Source: an uncultured Cellulomonas sp. (GTDB taxonomy: Bacteria; Actinomycetota; Actinomycetes; Actinomycetales; Cellulomonadaceae). Taken from it: a stretch of DNA of 64,000 bases. The stretch lies in assembly GCF_947494015.1 (NCBI RefSeq), contig NZ_CANLTL010000006.1, positions 186,001-250,000 on the forward strand, in the 5' to 3' direction. This document shows positions 51,426-60,501 of this stretch, one piece after another; position 1 is the stretch's first letter; each line of letters opens with the position of its first letter. The translations under genes were made by a program, and so were the position numbers. Under the pieces are notes generated by a model. It did not search any database. It was not told the origin of the DNA and saw only the letters and a program-made list of their open reading frames with translations.

Positions 51426-51878
51426 ATGGTGAGCCTGCGCGTGCCGACCGACTTCCCCATCGCCACGGTTGCCGGCGTCCACGTCGTCCTGCGCGGCGTG
51501 GACGTGCTGCCGGACGGCCTTCAGATCCGCTGGGACGGTGTGCCCGGCGAGGCGACCGAGCGGATGGACCAGGACTGGCAGACCGCGATGGGCGCCTGGA
51601 CCGAGCGCGTGGAGGAGCACGGGGCCGACGCCGCCGGCCCCGCGCCCGCGATGCCGGGCAACCTGCTCGCGCGCGTCCAGGCGCACCTGGTCGACGACGT
51701 CGGGACCACCTACACCGCGCGCACCGGACGCGCGGCCGGGACCGGGACCGCGTGGGAGTCGGCCTGGCGCTTCACGCCCGTGCCCCCGGCCGGCGCGTCC
51801 TCGCTGCGGCTCGAGCTGGCCGTGGACGGCGAGCGGGTCACCGGCTGCGACCTGGTGCTCACGTCTGCGGACCGGTAG
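51426..51878 (+). CDS. Hypothetical protein
   Basis: 150-aa ORF MVSLRVPTDFPIATVAGVHVVLRGVDVLPDGLQIRWDG..., plausible start. Confidence 0.65.
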   Translation: MVSLRVPTDFPIATVAGVHVVLRGVDVLPDGLQIRWDGVPGEATERMDQDWQTAMGAWTERVEEHGADAAGPAPAMPGNLLARVQAHLVDDVGTTYTARTGRAAGTGTAWESAWRFTPVPPAGASSLRLELAVDGERVTGCDLVLTSADR

Positions 51879-53688
51879 CCGGGCCAGGCCCGGCCGTGGC
51901 CAGCAGGCGCCGGCCGAGCACGTCCGCGGGCACCGGCCGGCCCAGCCCGTAGCCCTGCGCCTGGTCGCACCCCAGCTCGCGGAGCGCGTCGCGCTGGCCG
52001 TCCGTCTCGACCCCCTCGGCGACGGCGACGAGCCCCAGGGTGTGGGCCATCTGCACGCAGGTCTCGACGATCGCCCGGTCGGCGGGGTCGGTCGTCAGCC
52101 CCGAGACGAAGGACCGGTCGATCTTGAGCTCGTCGACCGGGAACTGCTTGAGGTACGTGAGGCTGGAGTACCCGGTCCCGAAGTCGTCGATCGCGATGAG
52201 CACCCCCAGCTCCTTGAGCCGGCGCAGGGTGCCGACCGCGACGTCCGGGCGTCGCATCAGCGCCGTCTCGGTGATCTCCAGGACCAGGTGGGACGCGGCC
52301 AGACCCGTGCTCTGCAGGACGCCCGCCACTCGTTCGGCGAGGTCGACGTCGGCGAGCTGGCGCGCGGAGACGTTGACGGCGACCTGCAGGTCCGGCGGGC
52401 CACCGGTCGTCTGCCACCGCAGGGCCTGGCTCACCGCCTCCCCGAGCACCCACGCGCCGAGGTCGCGGATGATGCCGGACTGCTCGGCGGCATCGATGAA
52501 GTCGCCCGGCTGCAGCAGTCCCCGCGTCCGGTGCTGCCACCGCACCAGCGCCTCCACCCCGCGCACCGACCCGCTCACGAGGTCGACCCGCGGCTGGTAG
52601 TGCACGCGCAGGTCACCGTCGCGGACCGCGGCACGCAGCTGCTCCAGCAGCGCCATCCGGTCGGCCACGGGATCGGGGCTGCCCGCATCGTGCACCACCC
52701 ACTGCCCGGTGCCGCGAGCCTTGGCCTGGTCCATCGCCAGGTCGGCCCGCCGCAGCAGCTGCTGCGCGGCGTGCTCGACGTCCTCGGCCCGCACCGGTCC
52801 GGCGGCGTGCGCGATGCCGACGCCCGCGTCGATGACCACCTCCACGCCGCTGAGCACGAAGGGGGCGGTCACGGCGCGCAGCAGGTGGGCCGCGACGCGG
52901 GCGGCCCGGGACGGTGCGACCTCGTCGACCACGACGAACTCGTCGCCGGCGAACCGGGCGACGACGGCGCCGGCCGGGCACGCGGCGGCCAGCCGGGTCC
53001 CCACCTCACGGAGCAGCTCGTCACCGCTCGCGTGCCCGAGGTCGTCGTTGACGGTCCGGAAGCCGTCCAGGTCCACCGACAGGACCGTCGGGACGGGGGC
53101 GTCGCCGGCCGTCGCGGGGGCGCACGCCAACCGCCGGTGCAGGGCGTCGAGCAGGCCGGCCCGGTTGTGCAGGCCGGTCAGCGCGTCGCGGTGCACCAGC
53201 GCCTCGAGCGCGGCCTGCGCCGAGCGGACCCGCGCCTCGGACTCCTCCGCCGCCCGGCGGGCGGCGACCAGCGCATCCTCGTGGCGCTGCCGTTGACGCG
53301 CCTCCACCAGGGCGACGTGCGTCTGCGCGTCCTCGCCGTCGGCCGCGATGCGGACCGCGGACAGCAGCGCGGCCCGGCGACCGCGGTCCGGGCCCGTCAC
53401 CTGCACCGACGCCTCCGCGACCCGCCCGGTGGCCAGCAGCTCGGGCAGCCACCGCGACGCCCACAGCACCCGGTCGCCCGGTGCCAGCAGCGACCCGAAC
53501 GCCGTGCCGGCCAGGTCCGCGGGTGTGCGGCCGGTCCAGGCGCACAGCGTCGCGTTGGCGGCCACGACGCGTCCCTGCGTGTCCAGGGTGAGGTTCGCGC
53601 TGGGCGCCACCCACCACAGCCGACCCGGGTCCGGCTCGTCCGGCCCGTCCGGCCCGTCCGGCCCGTCCGGCGACGACCCGGCGGTCAC
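51859..53688 (-). CDS. PAS-GGDEF-EAL protein, predicted c-di-GMP phosphodiesterase with RsbP-like PAS sensor
   Basis: PAS GRVVAANATLCAWTGRTPADLAG; AGDEF; EAL motifs VEALVRW, LEITETAL, IDDFGTGYSSL, KIDRSFV, AEGVET. Confidence 0.9.
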   Translation of the reverse strand: MTAGSSPDGPDGPDGPDEPDPGRLWWVAPSANLTLDTQGRVVAANATLCAWTGRTPADLAGTAFGSLLAPGDRVLWASRWLPELLATGRVAEASVQVTGPDRGRRAALLSAVRIAADGEDAQTHVALVEARQRQRHEDALVAARRAAEESEARVRSAQAALEALVHRDALTGLHNRAGLLDALHRRLACAPATAGDAPVPTVLSVDLDGFRTVNDDLGHASGDELLREVGTRLAAACPAGAVVARFAGDEFVVVDEVAPSRAARVAAHLLRAVTAPFVLSGVEVVIDAGVGIAHAAGPVRAEDVEHAAQQLLRRADLAMDQAKARGTGQWVVHDAGSPDPVADRMALLEQLRAAVRDGDLRVHYQPRVDLVSGSVRGVEALVRWQHRTRGLLQPGDFIDAAEQSGIIRDLGAWVLGEAVSQALRWQTTGGPPDLQVAVNVSARQLADVDLAERVAGVLQSTGLAASHLVLEITETALMRRPDVAVGTLRRLKELGVLIAIDDFGTGYSSLTYLKQFPVDELKIDRSFVSGLTTDPADRAIVETCVQMAHTLGLVAVAEGVETDGQRDALRELGCDQAQGYGLGRPVPADVLGRRLLATAGPGPATGPQT

Positions 53689-54488
53689 GCGGCCGGCGCC
53701 AGGTGCCGACGGATGACGTCGACGGTCTCCGCCGGTGCGCTCAGGTGCGGGCAGTGACCGGTGGCGCGCAGGGGGACCAGGGTCGACGCCGGCAGGTGCC
53801 GGTGCAGGTAGTCACCGACCTCGAGCGGGGCCATCGCGTCCTCGTGGCACTGGAGGATGAGGGTGGGTGTGCTCAGCCGGGGCAGCAGGGGACGGCAGTC
53901 GGTCGTGAACGACGTGCGCGCCAGGGCCGCCGCCATCGCCGGGTCGTTCCGGCAGAACATCCCGGTCAGCCGCTCGCCCAGCTCGGGCCGCTCGGGGACG
54001 CCCATCACGACCGGCGCCATCGCCTCCGCCCAGGCCAGGTAGTTGGTGTCCAGCGAGCGCAGGACCTCGGGCAGGTCGTCCGCGGCGAAGCCGCCGTGGT
54101 AGTCGTCGGCCGGGTCGTCCAGCAGGTACGGGGACGGCGCGAGCCAGATCAGCTGGCGGAAGCGCTCGGGCTCGCGGATGGCCGCCTGGGCCGCCATCAT
54201 CGCGCCGATGCTGTGGGCGACCACCGTGACGTCCCGCAGGTCGAGCTCCGCGCAGATCGCGAGCAGGTCGGCGGCGTACGCGTCGAGGCCGCTGTAGCGC
54301 TGCGGGTCCCAGCCGGACGGGTCCGAGCGGCCCGCGCCCATGGTGTCGAACAGGAGGCACCGGAAGTCCCGGGCCAGTGGCGGGGCGACGTCCCGCCACA
54401 CGCTCTGGTCGCACCCGAACCCGTGCACGAAGAGCAGCGCCGGCGCGTCCTCGCGGCCGCTGCTCGTGACGTGGTGCCGCTCGGCCAT
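53685..54488 (-). CDS. RsbQ-like alpha/beta hydrolase
   Basis: FVHGFGCDQSVWRDVAPPLARDFRCLLFDTMGAGRSD, VVAHSIGAM, TLILQCHEDAMAPLEVGDYLHRHLPAS, GHCPHLSAP; start at 54488 inferred; 4-nt overlap with the PAS-GGDEF-EAL gene. Confidence 0.9.
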   Translation of the reverse strand: MAERHHVTSSGREDAPALLFVHGFGCDQSVWRDVAPPLARDFRCLLFDTMGAGRSDPSGWDPQRYSGLDAYAADLLAICAELDLRDVTVVAHSIGAMMAAQAAIREPERFRQLIWLAPSPYLLDDPADDYHGGFAADDLPEVLRSLDTNYLAWAEAMAPVVMGVPERPELGERLTGMFCRNDPAMAAALARTSFTTDCRPLLPRLSTPTLILQCHEDAMAPLEVGDYLHRHLPASTLVPLRATGHCPHLSAPAETVDVIRRHLAPAA

Positions 54489-54668
54489 GACGCCCTGAGC
54501 CTCCACTGCGTCCCCTCCCGAGTCCTGGGTCCGCGCCGTCGCGTGTCCCGGATCGTGCCCCCTCGGCGCGCCGACGTCGCTGCATGGGAGCGCTGCCGGA
54601 GGCCTGCACGGCCCAGCCAACCATCGGTGCGTACCGGCGCGCCAACCCCGAGCCGGGGACGCACCGGG

Positions 54669-57200
54669 TCACAGGTCGCCCGAGCGCTGCAGCGTGCGCA
54701 TGGCCAGCCAGCCGACCGGGATGCGCAGCCAGTAGGTGAGCACGCGGAACAGCAGCGCCACCGACGCCGCGACACCGGGGTTGAGGCCACCGGCGGTCAG
54801 TCCCGTGGTCAGGGCGATCTCGATGGTGCCGATGCCGCCGGGTGTGGGGACCGCGGCGCCCGCCGCGTTGCCGACGAGGTAGATCAGCGCGACCTGGACG
54901 AGCGTGAGGTCCTGCCCGAAGGCCGCCAGGCAGGCCTCGAACGCGAGCACGTACCCCATGGTCATGACGACGTTGCCGCCCACGGCCAGCGCCACCCGCC
55001 ACGGGTGCCCGACGACGGCGATCAGGCGCGGCCAGGTCTGGCGCACGGTGGGCAGCGTCTTGCGGGCGACCCAGCCGCGCACGCCCGGGACCAGGAAGGA
55101 CGACGCGACCAGGGCAGCGACGATCCCGATGACGAGCAGCAGCGTGGGGCTGGGGGTGAACCGCGGCGCGTTGCTGGTCCCGGAGATGACCGACAGCAGC
55201 AGGAGCAGCACGACGGTGACCACGAACTGCGACACCTGCACCAGCGCCACCGTGGCGACCGACAGGGACGCGGTGACCCCGCGCCGGTTGAGCATGCGCA
55301 GGTTGAGGGCGGCGGGCCCGATGCCGGCGGGCGCGGCCAGCGCGACGAACGCTCCCGCCGCCTGGACGAGCGTGACCCGCCACACCGACAGCCGGATGGG
55401 CGCGAACGCGACGAAGGCCAGCGCGGCGCCCGGGAACGTCAGCAGGCCCAGGCCGAAGGCGACCAGGCTCCACCGCCAGTCGCTGCCCGCGACGGCCTCG
55501 GTGATCTGCTCGACGTTGACGGTCGTGAGGACGACGTACACCGCCACGACCGTCAGCAGGATCGTGATCAGCGTGCGGGCGCCGAACCGGACCAGCTGCT
55601 CGGGCTGCACGTCGGCGTCCGGCAGCAGCTCGACCAGAGCGGCGCGCAGCTCGGCGAGCACCTTGGGGTGGGCACGCACCTCCTCGCGGGTGCGGCGCGG
55701 CAGCGCGGGCGTCTGCAGCAGGGGCCCGATCGCCTCGACGTCCTCGCCGGGGAGCACGTCGACCGCCGACTGCAGCGCCCGGTCCGCCCCGACCCGGATG
55801 GCGAGCAGGGCGAGCATCTGGGTCAGGTCCATCCGCCGCGACAGTTGGTTGGAGGCGACGTCGCCGTTCTCCCAGCGGGTGATCCACACCAGCGGGCCGG
55901 CGCCCCGGTCCTCGACGAGGACGACGTCGGACGTCAGGGCGCGGTGGGTGATGCCGGCGTCGTGCGCGAGCTGCAGCTGCTCCCAGACGGCGTGCAGGTG
56001 GTCGTCGGTGAGCCAGGCCGGGTCCAGGTCGCGCAGCGGGACCGCGCGGTCCACGCGCTCCTGGACGAGCAGCATGGAGTCGTCCGCCTCGGCGACGCTG
56101 AGCAGGGCGGGCGTGCGCACGCCGGCGGCGTGAGCGGCGTAGGCGAGCAGGGCGGCCCGCTCGGCGGCCTGCCGCAGCGACACGAACGAGCGGCCCTCGA
56201 TGCCCCGCAGCCGCAGTGAGCGCCACAGCCGGGCCAGCGCGCCGATGACCTGGCGGTCGCCGTCGAGCACGACGACGGTCAGCCGCCCGTCGCCGGTCGT
56301 GGTGAGGTCGTACACGCGGTCGTCGGAGTAGCGCGTGATGGCGCGGGTCGCGGTCGGGGCGGGCGGTGTGACGGCGCCGGTGAGGGCGCTGGGCGGTGCG
56401 ACGGTGCCGATCGGGCCGGTCGCGGTCTCCGGTTCGCGCACCCGCTCCAGGCGCACGGGGTCGAAGCCGGCGCGGCGCACGCCGTCGACCAGGGCCGGAC
56501 CGTAGGCGCGCTCGGACTGGACGCCGGACACGTAGCGGACGGCCGCGCCGGCGGCGCGGCCGAGCAGGAGCGCGACACCGGTGCCGGGCAGCGACGCCGC
56601 ACCCGTGATGAGGGCGACGCCGAGCGTCACCCACACCAGGTTCCAGGACCAGCCCACGGTGCGCCGGCGCGCGCGGGGGCCGGCCGCGGTCAGCAGCGCG
56701 GTGACCGTGACGAGGTAGGCCGGGATGGTCAGTGACGTCTGGCCGCGCACGCGTGCCGAGAGGGCCGCGACGAGCAGGTCGTCGCCCACGGCGGTGACCG
56801 TCGCCGCGACGGCGGCCGCGAGCACGAGCCCGACGAGGGCGGCGACCGTGGCGTCCAGCACCTGGCGGCCCAGCCGTCGGACGGTGAGCTCGATCAGCAC
56901 GGCCGTGGGCGCGATGAAGGTCACCAGCACCTCGAGCAGGGCGACCGGCACGGTGAAGATCTGCCGGACGATGCTGCCCGCGCCGCGCACGTCCTCCGCG
57001 ACACCGGTGGTGGTCTCGTGGGCGTAGACGGCCAGCAGCATGACGACCGCGACGCCGAGCGCCGACAGCACGAGCATCAGCAGGTCGCTGGGGTGGTGGA
57101 CGCGTACGGTCGGGGTGTCGACGATCTGCACCCCGTGCGCGTGCGCGGGGGTGCTCCGCGGCTGCTCCGCGCCCGGGGGGGCGGTGAGCTGGTCCGGCAT
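54669..57200 (-). CDS. Flippase-like (LPG synthase TM/UPF0104-type) protein fused to a degenerate kinase-like domain
   Basis: C-terminal multi-TM with NAAGAAVPTPGGIGTIEIALTTGL; central kinase-like AHDAGITHRALTSDVVLVEDRG...WITRWENGD; N-terminal TM segments. Confidence 0.82.
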   Translation of the reverse strand: MPDQLTAPPGAEQPRSTPAHAHGVQIVDTPTVRVHHPSDLLMLVLSALGVAVVMLLAVYAHETTTGVAEDVRGAGSIVRQIFTVPVALLEVLVTFIAPTAVLIELTVRRLGRQVLDATVAALVGLVLAAAVAATVTAVGDDLLVAALSARVRGQTSLTIPAYLVTVTALLTAAGPRARRRTVGWSWNLVWVTLGVALITGAASLPGTGVALLLGRAAGAAVRYVSGVQSERAYGPALVDGVRRAGFDPVRLERVREPETATGPIGTVAPPSALTGAVTPPAPTATRAITRYSDDRVYDLTTTGDGRLTVVVLDGDRQVIGALARLWRSLRLRGIEGRSFVSLRQAAERAALLAYAAHAAGVRTPALLSVAEADDSMLLVQERVDRAVPLRDLDPAWLTDDHLHAVWEQLQLAHDAGITHRALTSDVVLVEDRGAGPLVWITRWENGDVASNQLSRRMDLTQMLALLAIRVGADRALQSAVDVLPGEDVEAIGPLLQTPALPRRTREEVRAHPKVLAELRAALVELLPDADVQPEQLVRFGARTLITILLTVVAVYVVLTTVNVEQITEAVAGSDWRWSLVAFGLGLLTFPGAALAFVAFAPIRLSVWRVTLVQAAGAFVALAAPAGIGPAALNLRMLNRRGVTASLSVATVALVQVSQFVVTVVLLLLLSVISGTSNAPRFTPSPTLLLVIGIVAALVASSFLVPGVRGWVARKTLPTVRQTWPRLIAVVGHPWRVALAVGGNVVMTMGYVLAFEACLAAFGQDLTLVQVALIYLVGNAAGAAVPTPGGIGTIEIALTTGLTAGGLNPGVAASVALLFRVLTYWLRIPVGWLAMRTLQRSGDL

Positions 57201-57289
57201 GGGCGCGAGTCTAGGTGCGGGGGTCGACGATCCCGTGTCACCACGGCCCCGGGGGCACGCCCGGGTGTGGTCGGAGCCCGGTGGTGGGG

Positions 57290-58084
57290 TCAGCTCAGCC
57301 CGAGCGCCGTCCGCCACTCCGCGGGCACGAGCGCGTAGCCCACGAAGGCGACGACGTCGAGGACGGTGTGCGCCACCACCAGCGGCATGACGCGGCGCCG
57401 TCGGCGGTAGTACTCGGCGAAGACGACGCCCATGACGGCGTTGCCCACGAACGGTCCGATGCCCTGGTACAGGTGGTACGACCCGCGCAGCACGGCACTG
57501 GCCGCCACGACCGCGACGGGCGACCAGCGCAGCGCGGCGAGGCGCTCCATGAGGTAGCCGACCGCGATGACCTCCTCCAGCAGGGCGTTCTGCAGCGCGG
57601 ACAGGATCAGCACGGGCACCGTCCACCACGCGGCGTTGAGGGCCGAGGCCTGCACCTCGACGGTGACCCCCAGGACGCGTCCGACCGCGTACAGGCCCAG
57701 ACCGGGCAGGCCGATCAGCGCCGCCAGCCCGAGCCCCACCGCCAGGTCGCGGACCGGGCGGGCGCGATCCAGGCCGATCAGCCGCAGCGAGCTGCGCCCG
57801 CTCGCCGAGAGCAGGTACAGCGCGAGCGCGACCGGGACGAGGGCGAAGGCGATCCCCAGCAGCTGGTAGGTCAGGTCCAGGTACGGCCGTGGGGACCGGC
57901 TCGGGTTCAGGGTCGCGGTCTGCTCGGCGAGCGGCGTGCCCGCCGTCAGGCGCGCCGTGATCGACACCAGCGAGTAGAGCGCGGACTGCCCGAGCGACAG
58001 CCCCAGCACGATCCACAGCTCGACGGTCCACCGTCGGCGGACCGCGGTCGGACCGGGGGGTGGCACCTGGGCGTCGACGGTCAT
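57290..58084 (-). CDS. CPBP family intramembrane metalloprotease-like protein
   Basis: ALLEEVIAVGYLMERL, RGSYHLYQGIGPFVGNAVMG, HTVLDVVAF. Confidence 0.85.
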   Translation of the reverse strand: MTVDAQVPPPGPTAVRRRWTVELWIVLGLSLGQSALYSLVSITARLTAGTPLAEQTATLNPSRSPRPYLDLTYQLLGIAFALVPVALALYLLSASGRSSLRLIGLDRARPVRDLAVGLGLAALIGLPGLGLYAVGRVLGVTVEVQASALNAAWWTVPVLILSALQNALLEEVIAVGYLMERLAALRWSPVAVVAASAVLRGSYHLYQGIGPFVGNAVMGVVFAEYYRRRRRVMPLVVAHTVLDVVAFVGYALVPAEWRTALGLS

Positions 58085-58159
58085 GGCGTCACGGTAGGTC
58101 GACGGTCGCCGCCCGGCGATCCGGTCGGGTCCCTTGCGGCTGGTGACGGACGCACACTA

Positions 58160-58174
58160 CTTTGCAGCGCAAAG
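58160..58174. promoter_or_regulatory. Inverted-repeat operator candidate in the divergent CPBP / membrane-wHTH-ABC intergenic region
   Basis: ctttgc-agc-gcaaag. Confidence 0.55.
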
Positions 58175-58208
58175 CAGTTCGCCCGGGACTGCGCGGACGG
58201 AGCGTGCG

Positions 58209-58985
58209 ATGGCCGGCAGTCCCGACACGTCCACCGGCGGCGGCCCGACGGCGGGCCGCGGGGTGCCCGGGGGCCACCGGATGCGCACGGGTGTCGACGA
58301 CGCGGCGCCCGCGCCGGCCGACGACGACGCACCGTCGGACCCCGCGGCGACCGCGGCGCTGATCGTTCAGCAGCGCGCCCGGCTGGCCGCCGCGACCGAC
58401 GTCGACGGTCGCGTGCTGTTCGGCGCGTGGGGCCTGGCCTGGCTGCTGGGGTTCGGGCTGCTGTACCTGACCGCCGGGGACGACCCGCTGGTCGTGACGT
58501 CGCCGACCGTGGCCGGGGTCGTGTTCGCGGGTCTGCTGATGACCGCCCTGGTCGTCACGGCGGTCCACGTCGCGCGCCGGACGGCCGGGCTGCACGGCAC
58601 CTCGTCCGTGCAGGGGGCGATGTACGGCTGGACGTGGACCCTCGGCTTCGTCGCGATCTTCGCGCTCGGCGGTGCCCTGGCCCGGGCGGGTGCGGACCCG
58701 GAGGTCCTCGGGACGGTCATGACGATCGCGCCGCCGGTCCTGGTCGGGGTGCTCTACATGGCCGGTGCCGCGCTCTGGCGGGACCGGACCCAGTTCGTCC
58801 TCGGCGCGTGGATCCTCGTGGCGACGGTGATCGCGTCGTTCGCCGGCCGGCCGCTCATGCTCGCGGTGATGGCCGTCGCCGGGGGCGGCGGGATGCTGGT
58901 CGGTGCCGTCGCCGAGGAGCTGCGCCGACGTCGGGGCGCTGCGCCGCGGGGAGCGGGCCTCGGCGGCGCGGCAGCGGTCATCTGA
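58209..58985 (+). CDS. Multi-TM membrane protein of unknown function
   Basis: Several TM segments; overlaps start of the wHTH gene. Confidence 0.75.
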   Translation: MAGSPDTSTGGGPTAGRGVPGGHRMRTGVDDAAPAPADDDAPSDPAATAALIVQQRARLAAATDVDGRVLFGAWGLAWLLGFGLLYLTAGDDPLVVTSPTVAGVVFAGLLMTALVVTAVHVARRTAGLHGTSSVQGAMYGWTWTLGFVAIFALGGALARAGADPEVLGTVMTIAPPVLVGVLYMAGAALWRDRTQFVLGAWILVATVIASFAGRPLMLAVMAVAGGGGMLVGAVAEELRRRRGAAPRGAGLGGAAAVI

Positions 58986-59434
58986 TGGCCCCGACCCCCG
59001 GCGAGCTCGATCCGATCATCCACACCCAGGCTCGGTTGCGGATCATGACGACGCTGACCGCCCTGCCGTCCGGGGACCGCATCACCTTCCCCCGGCTGCA
59101 GACGCTGCTGGACGCGACGGCGGGGAACCTGTCGGCCCACCTGCGCAAGCTCGAGGACGCGGGGTACGTCACGGTGACGAAGGGCCACGTCGGCCGCACG
59201 CCGGCGACGCACGTCGAGGCGACCCCGGCCGGACGCCGGGCGTTCGACGACTACCTCGACGAGCTCCGGGCGCTGCTCACCCCGCCCGCCGAGGCGACCG
59301 CGGCCTTCCCGCGCACACCCGCCCCGGCACCCGTACCCGTACCGGCGAGCGATCCACCCGCGCCGGTCTCCGCGCGGTCCCCCAGCCCGCTCCCGACCTC
59401 GCTGACGACGCCGACCCCTCAGGAGTCCCGATGA
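58985..59434 (+). CDS. Winged-helix transcriptional regulator
   Basis: IIHTQARLRIMTTLTALPSGDRITFPRLQTLLDATAGNLSAHLRKLEDAGYVTVTKGHVGRTPATHVEATPAGRRAFDDYL. Confidence 0.88.
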   Translation: MAPTPGELDPIIHTQARLRIMTTLTALPSGDRITFPRLQTLLDATAGNLSAHLRKLEDAGYVTVTKGHVGRTPATHVEATPAGRRAFDDYLDELRALLTPPAEATAAFPRTPAPAPVPVPASDPPAPVSARSPSPLPTSLTTPTPQESR

Positions 59435-60501
59435 CCCCCCGCAGCCCTCGTCGTGGTCGCGCCGCGGTGCGCGACGACGCCACCGCCGCCGGACGACCCG
59501 CCCCGCGCGCCGCCGGCACCGTGAACGGCACCGTGACCGGCACCGCCGCCGCCGGCGCGCCCGCCGGGGACGGGCCGGTGCTGGAGGCGGAGCACGTCAC
59601 CCGGACCTTCGGTGAGACGGTGGCGCTGCGCGACGTGAGCCTGGCCGTCCAGCCGGGCGAGCTGGTCGGGCTGCTGGGGCCGAACGGCGCGGGCAAGACG
59701 ACCCTGCTCAGCCTGGCGACGGGCCTGCGCAAGCCGGACTCGGGCACCGTGCGGCTGTTCGGTGGCGACCCGCGCAGCGCCACGAGCCGGGTCCGCCTGG
59801 GCACCACGCCGCAGGAGACGGGGCTCCCGCCGACGCTCACGGTCGGGGAGGTCGTCGACTTCATCGCGGGCCACTACCCCGACCCCATGCCGCGCGCGGA
59901 GCTGCTCGGCCGCTTCGGCCTGGCCGACCTCGCCCGCCGGCAGACCGGCGCGCTGTCCGGGGGGCAGAAGCGCCGACTGGCGGTCGCGCTCGCCGTGGTC
60001 GGGCGGCCCCGGCTCGTCGTCCTGGACGAGCCGACGACCGGTCTGGACGTCGAGGGCCGGCACGTGCTGTGGGAGGCGCTGCGCGAGTACCACGCGAGCG
60101 GGGCGACGGTCGTGGTCACCAGCCACTACCTGGAGGAGATCGAGGCGCTCGCCCAGCGCGTCGTCGTGATCGGCGGGGGCACCGTGCTCGCCGACGACTC
60201 GCTCGCTGCCGTCCTGGCGCGGGTGCAGGTCCGCCGGGTCACGTTCCAGCTCACCACGCCGGCGGCCGACGTCGTCGTCCTCGACCGGCTGCCGGGCGTG
60301 CGGGACGTGTCGCGCGACGGTGACCGCGTCCACCTGCTCGCCGCCGACGCCGACGCGCTCGTGCGCACCCTGGTCACCGGCGGCGTCGACTTCCGCGGGC
60401 TGGAGATCCGCGGTGCCTCGCTCGAGGAGGCGTTCCTGGCCCTGACCGCCGAGTCGCCGGCCGCGGCCGGCGCCGCCACGTCCGAGGAGATGGCCCGATG
60501 A
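59431..60501 (+). CDS. ABC transporter ATP-binding protein
   Basis: GLLGPNGAGKTTLLSLATGLRKPDSGTV, LSGGQKRRLAVALAVVGRPRLVVLDEPTTGLD. Confidence 0.92.
   Translation: MTPRSPRRGRAAVRDDATAAGRPAPRAAGTVNGTVTGTAAAGAPAGDGPVLEAEHVTRTFGETVALRDVSLAVQPGELVGLLGPNGAGKTTLLSLATGLRKPDSGTVRLFGGDPRSATSRVRLGTTPQETGLPPTLTVGEVVDFIAGHYPDPMPRAELLGRFGLADLARRQTGALSGGQKRRLAVALAVVGRPRLVVLDEPTTGLDVEGRHVLWEALREYHASGATVVVTSHYLEEIEALAQRVVVIGGGTVLADDSLAAVLARVQVRRVTFQLTTPAADVVVLDRLPGVRDVSRDGDRVHLLAADADALVRTLVTGGVDFRGLEIRGASLEEAFLALTAESPAAAGAATSEEMAR

Noticed and set aside
53703-56219. 838-aa + strand ORF opposite the RsbQ-like and flippase genes
   Set aside because: Composition rich in R/Q/D/G without domains; opposite strand has clear conserved proteins
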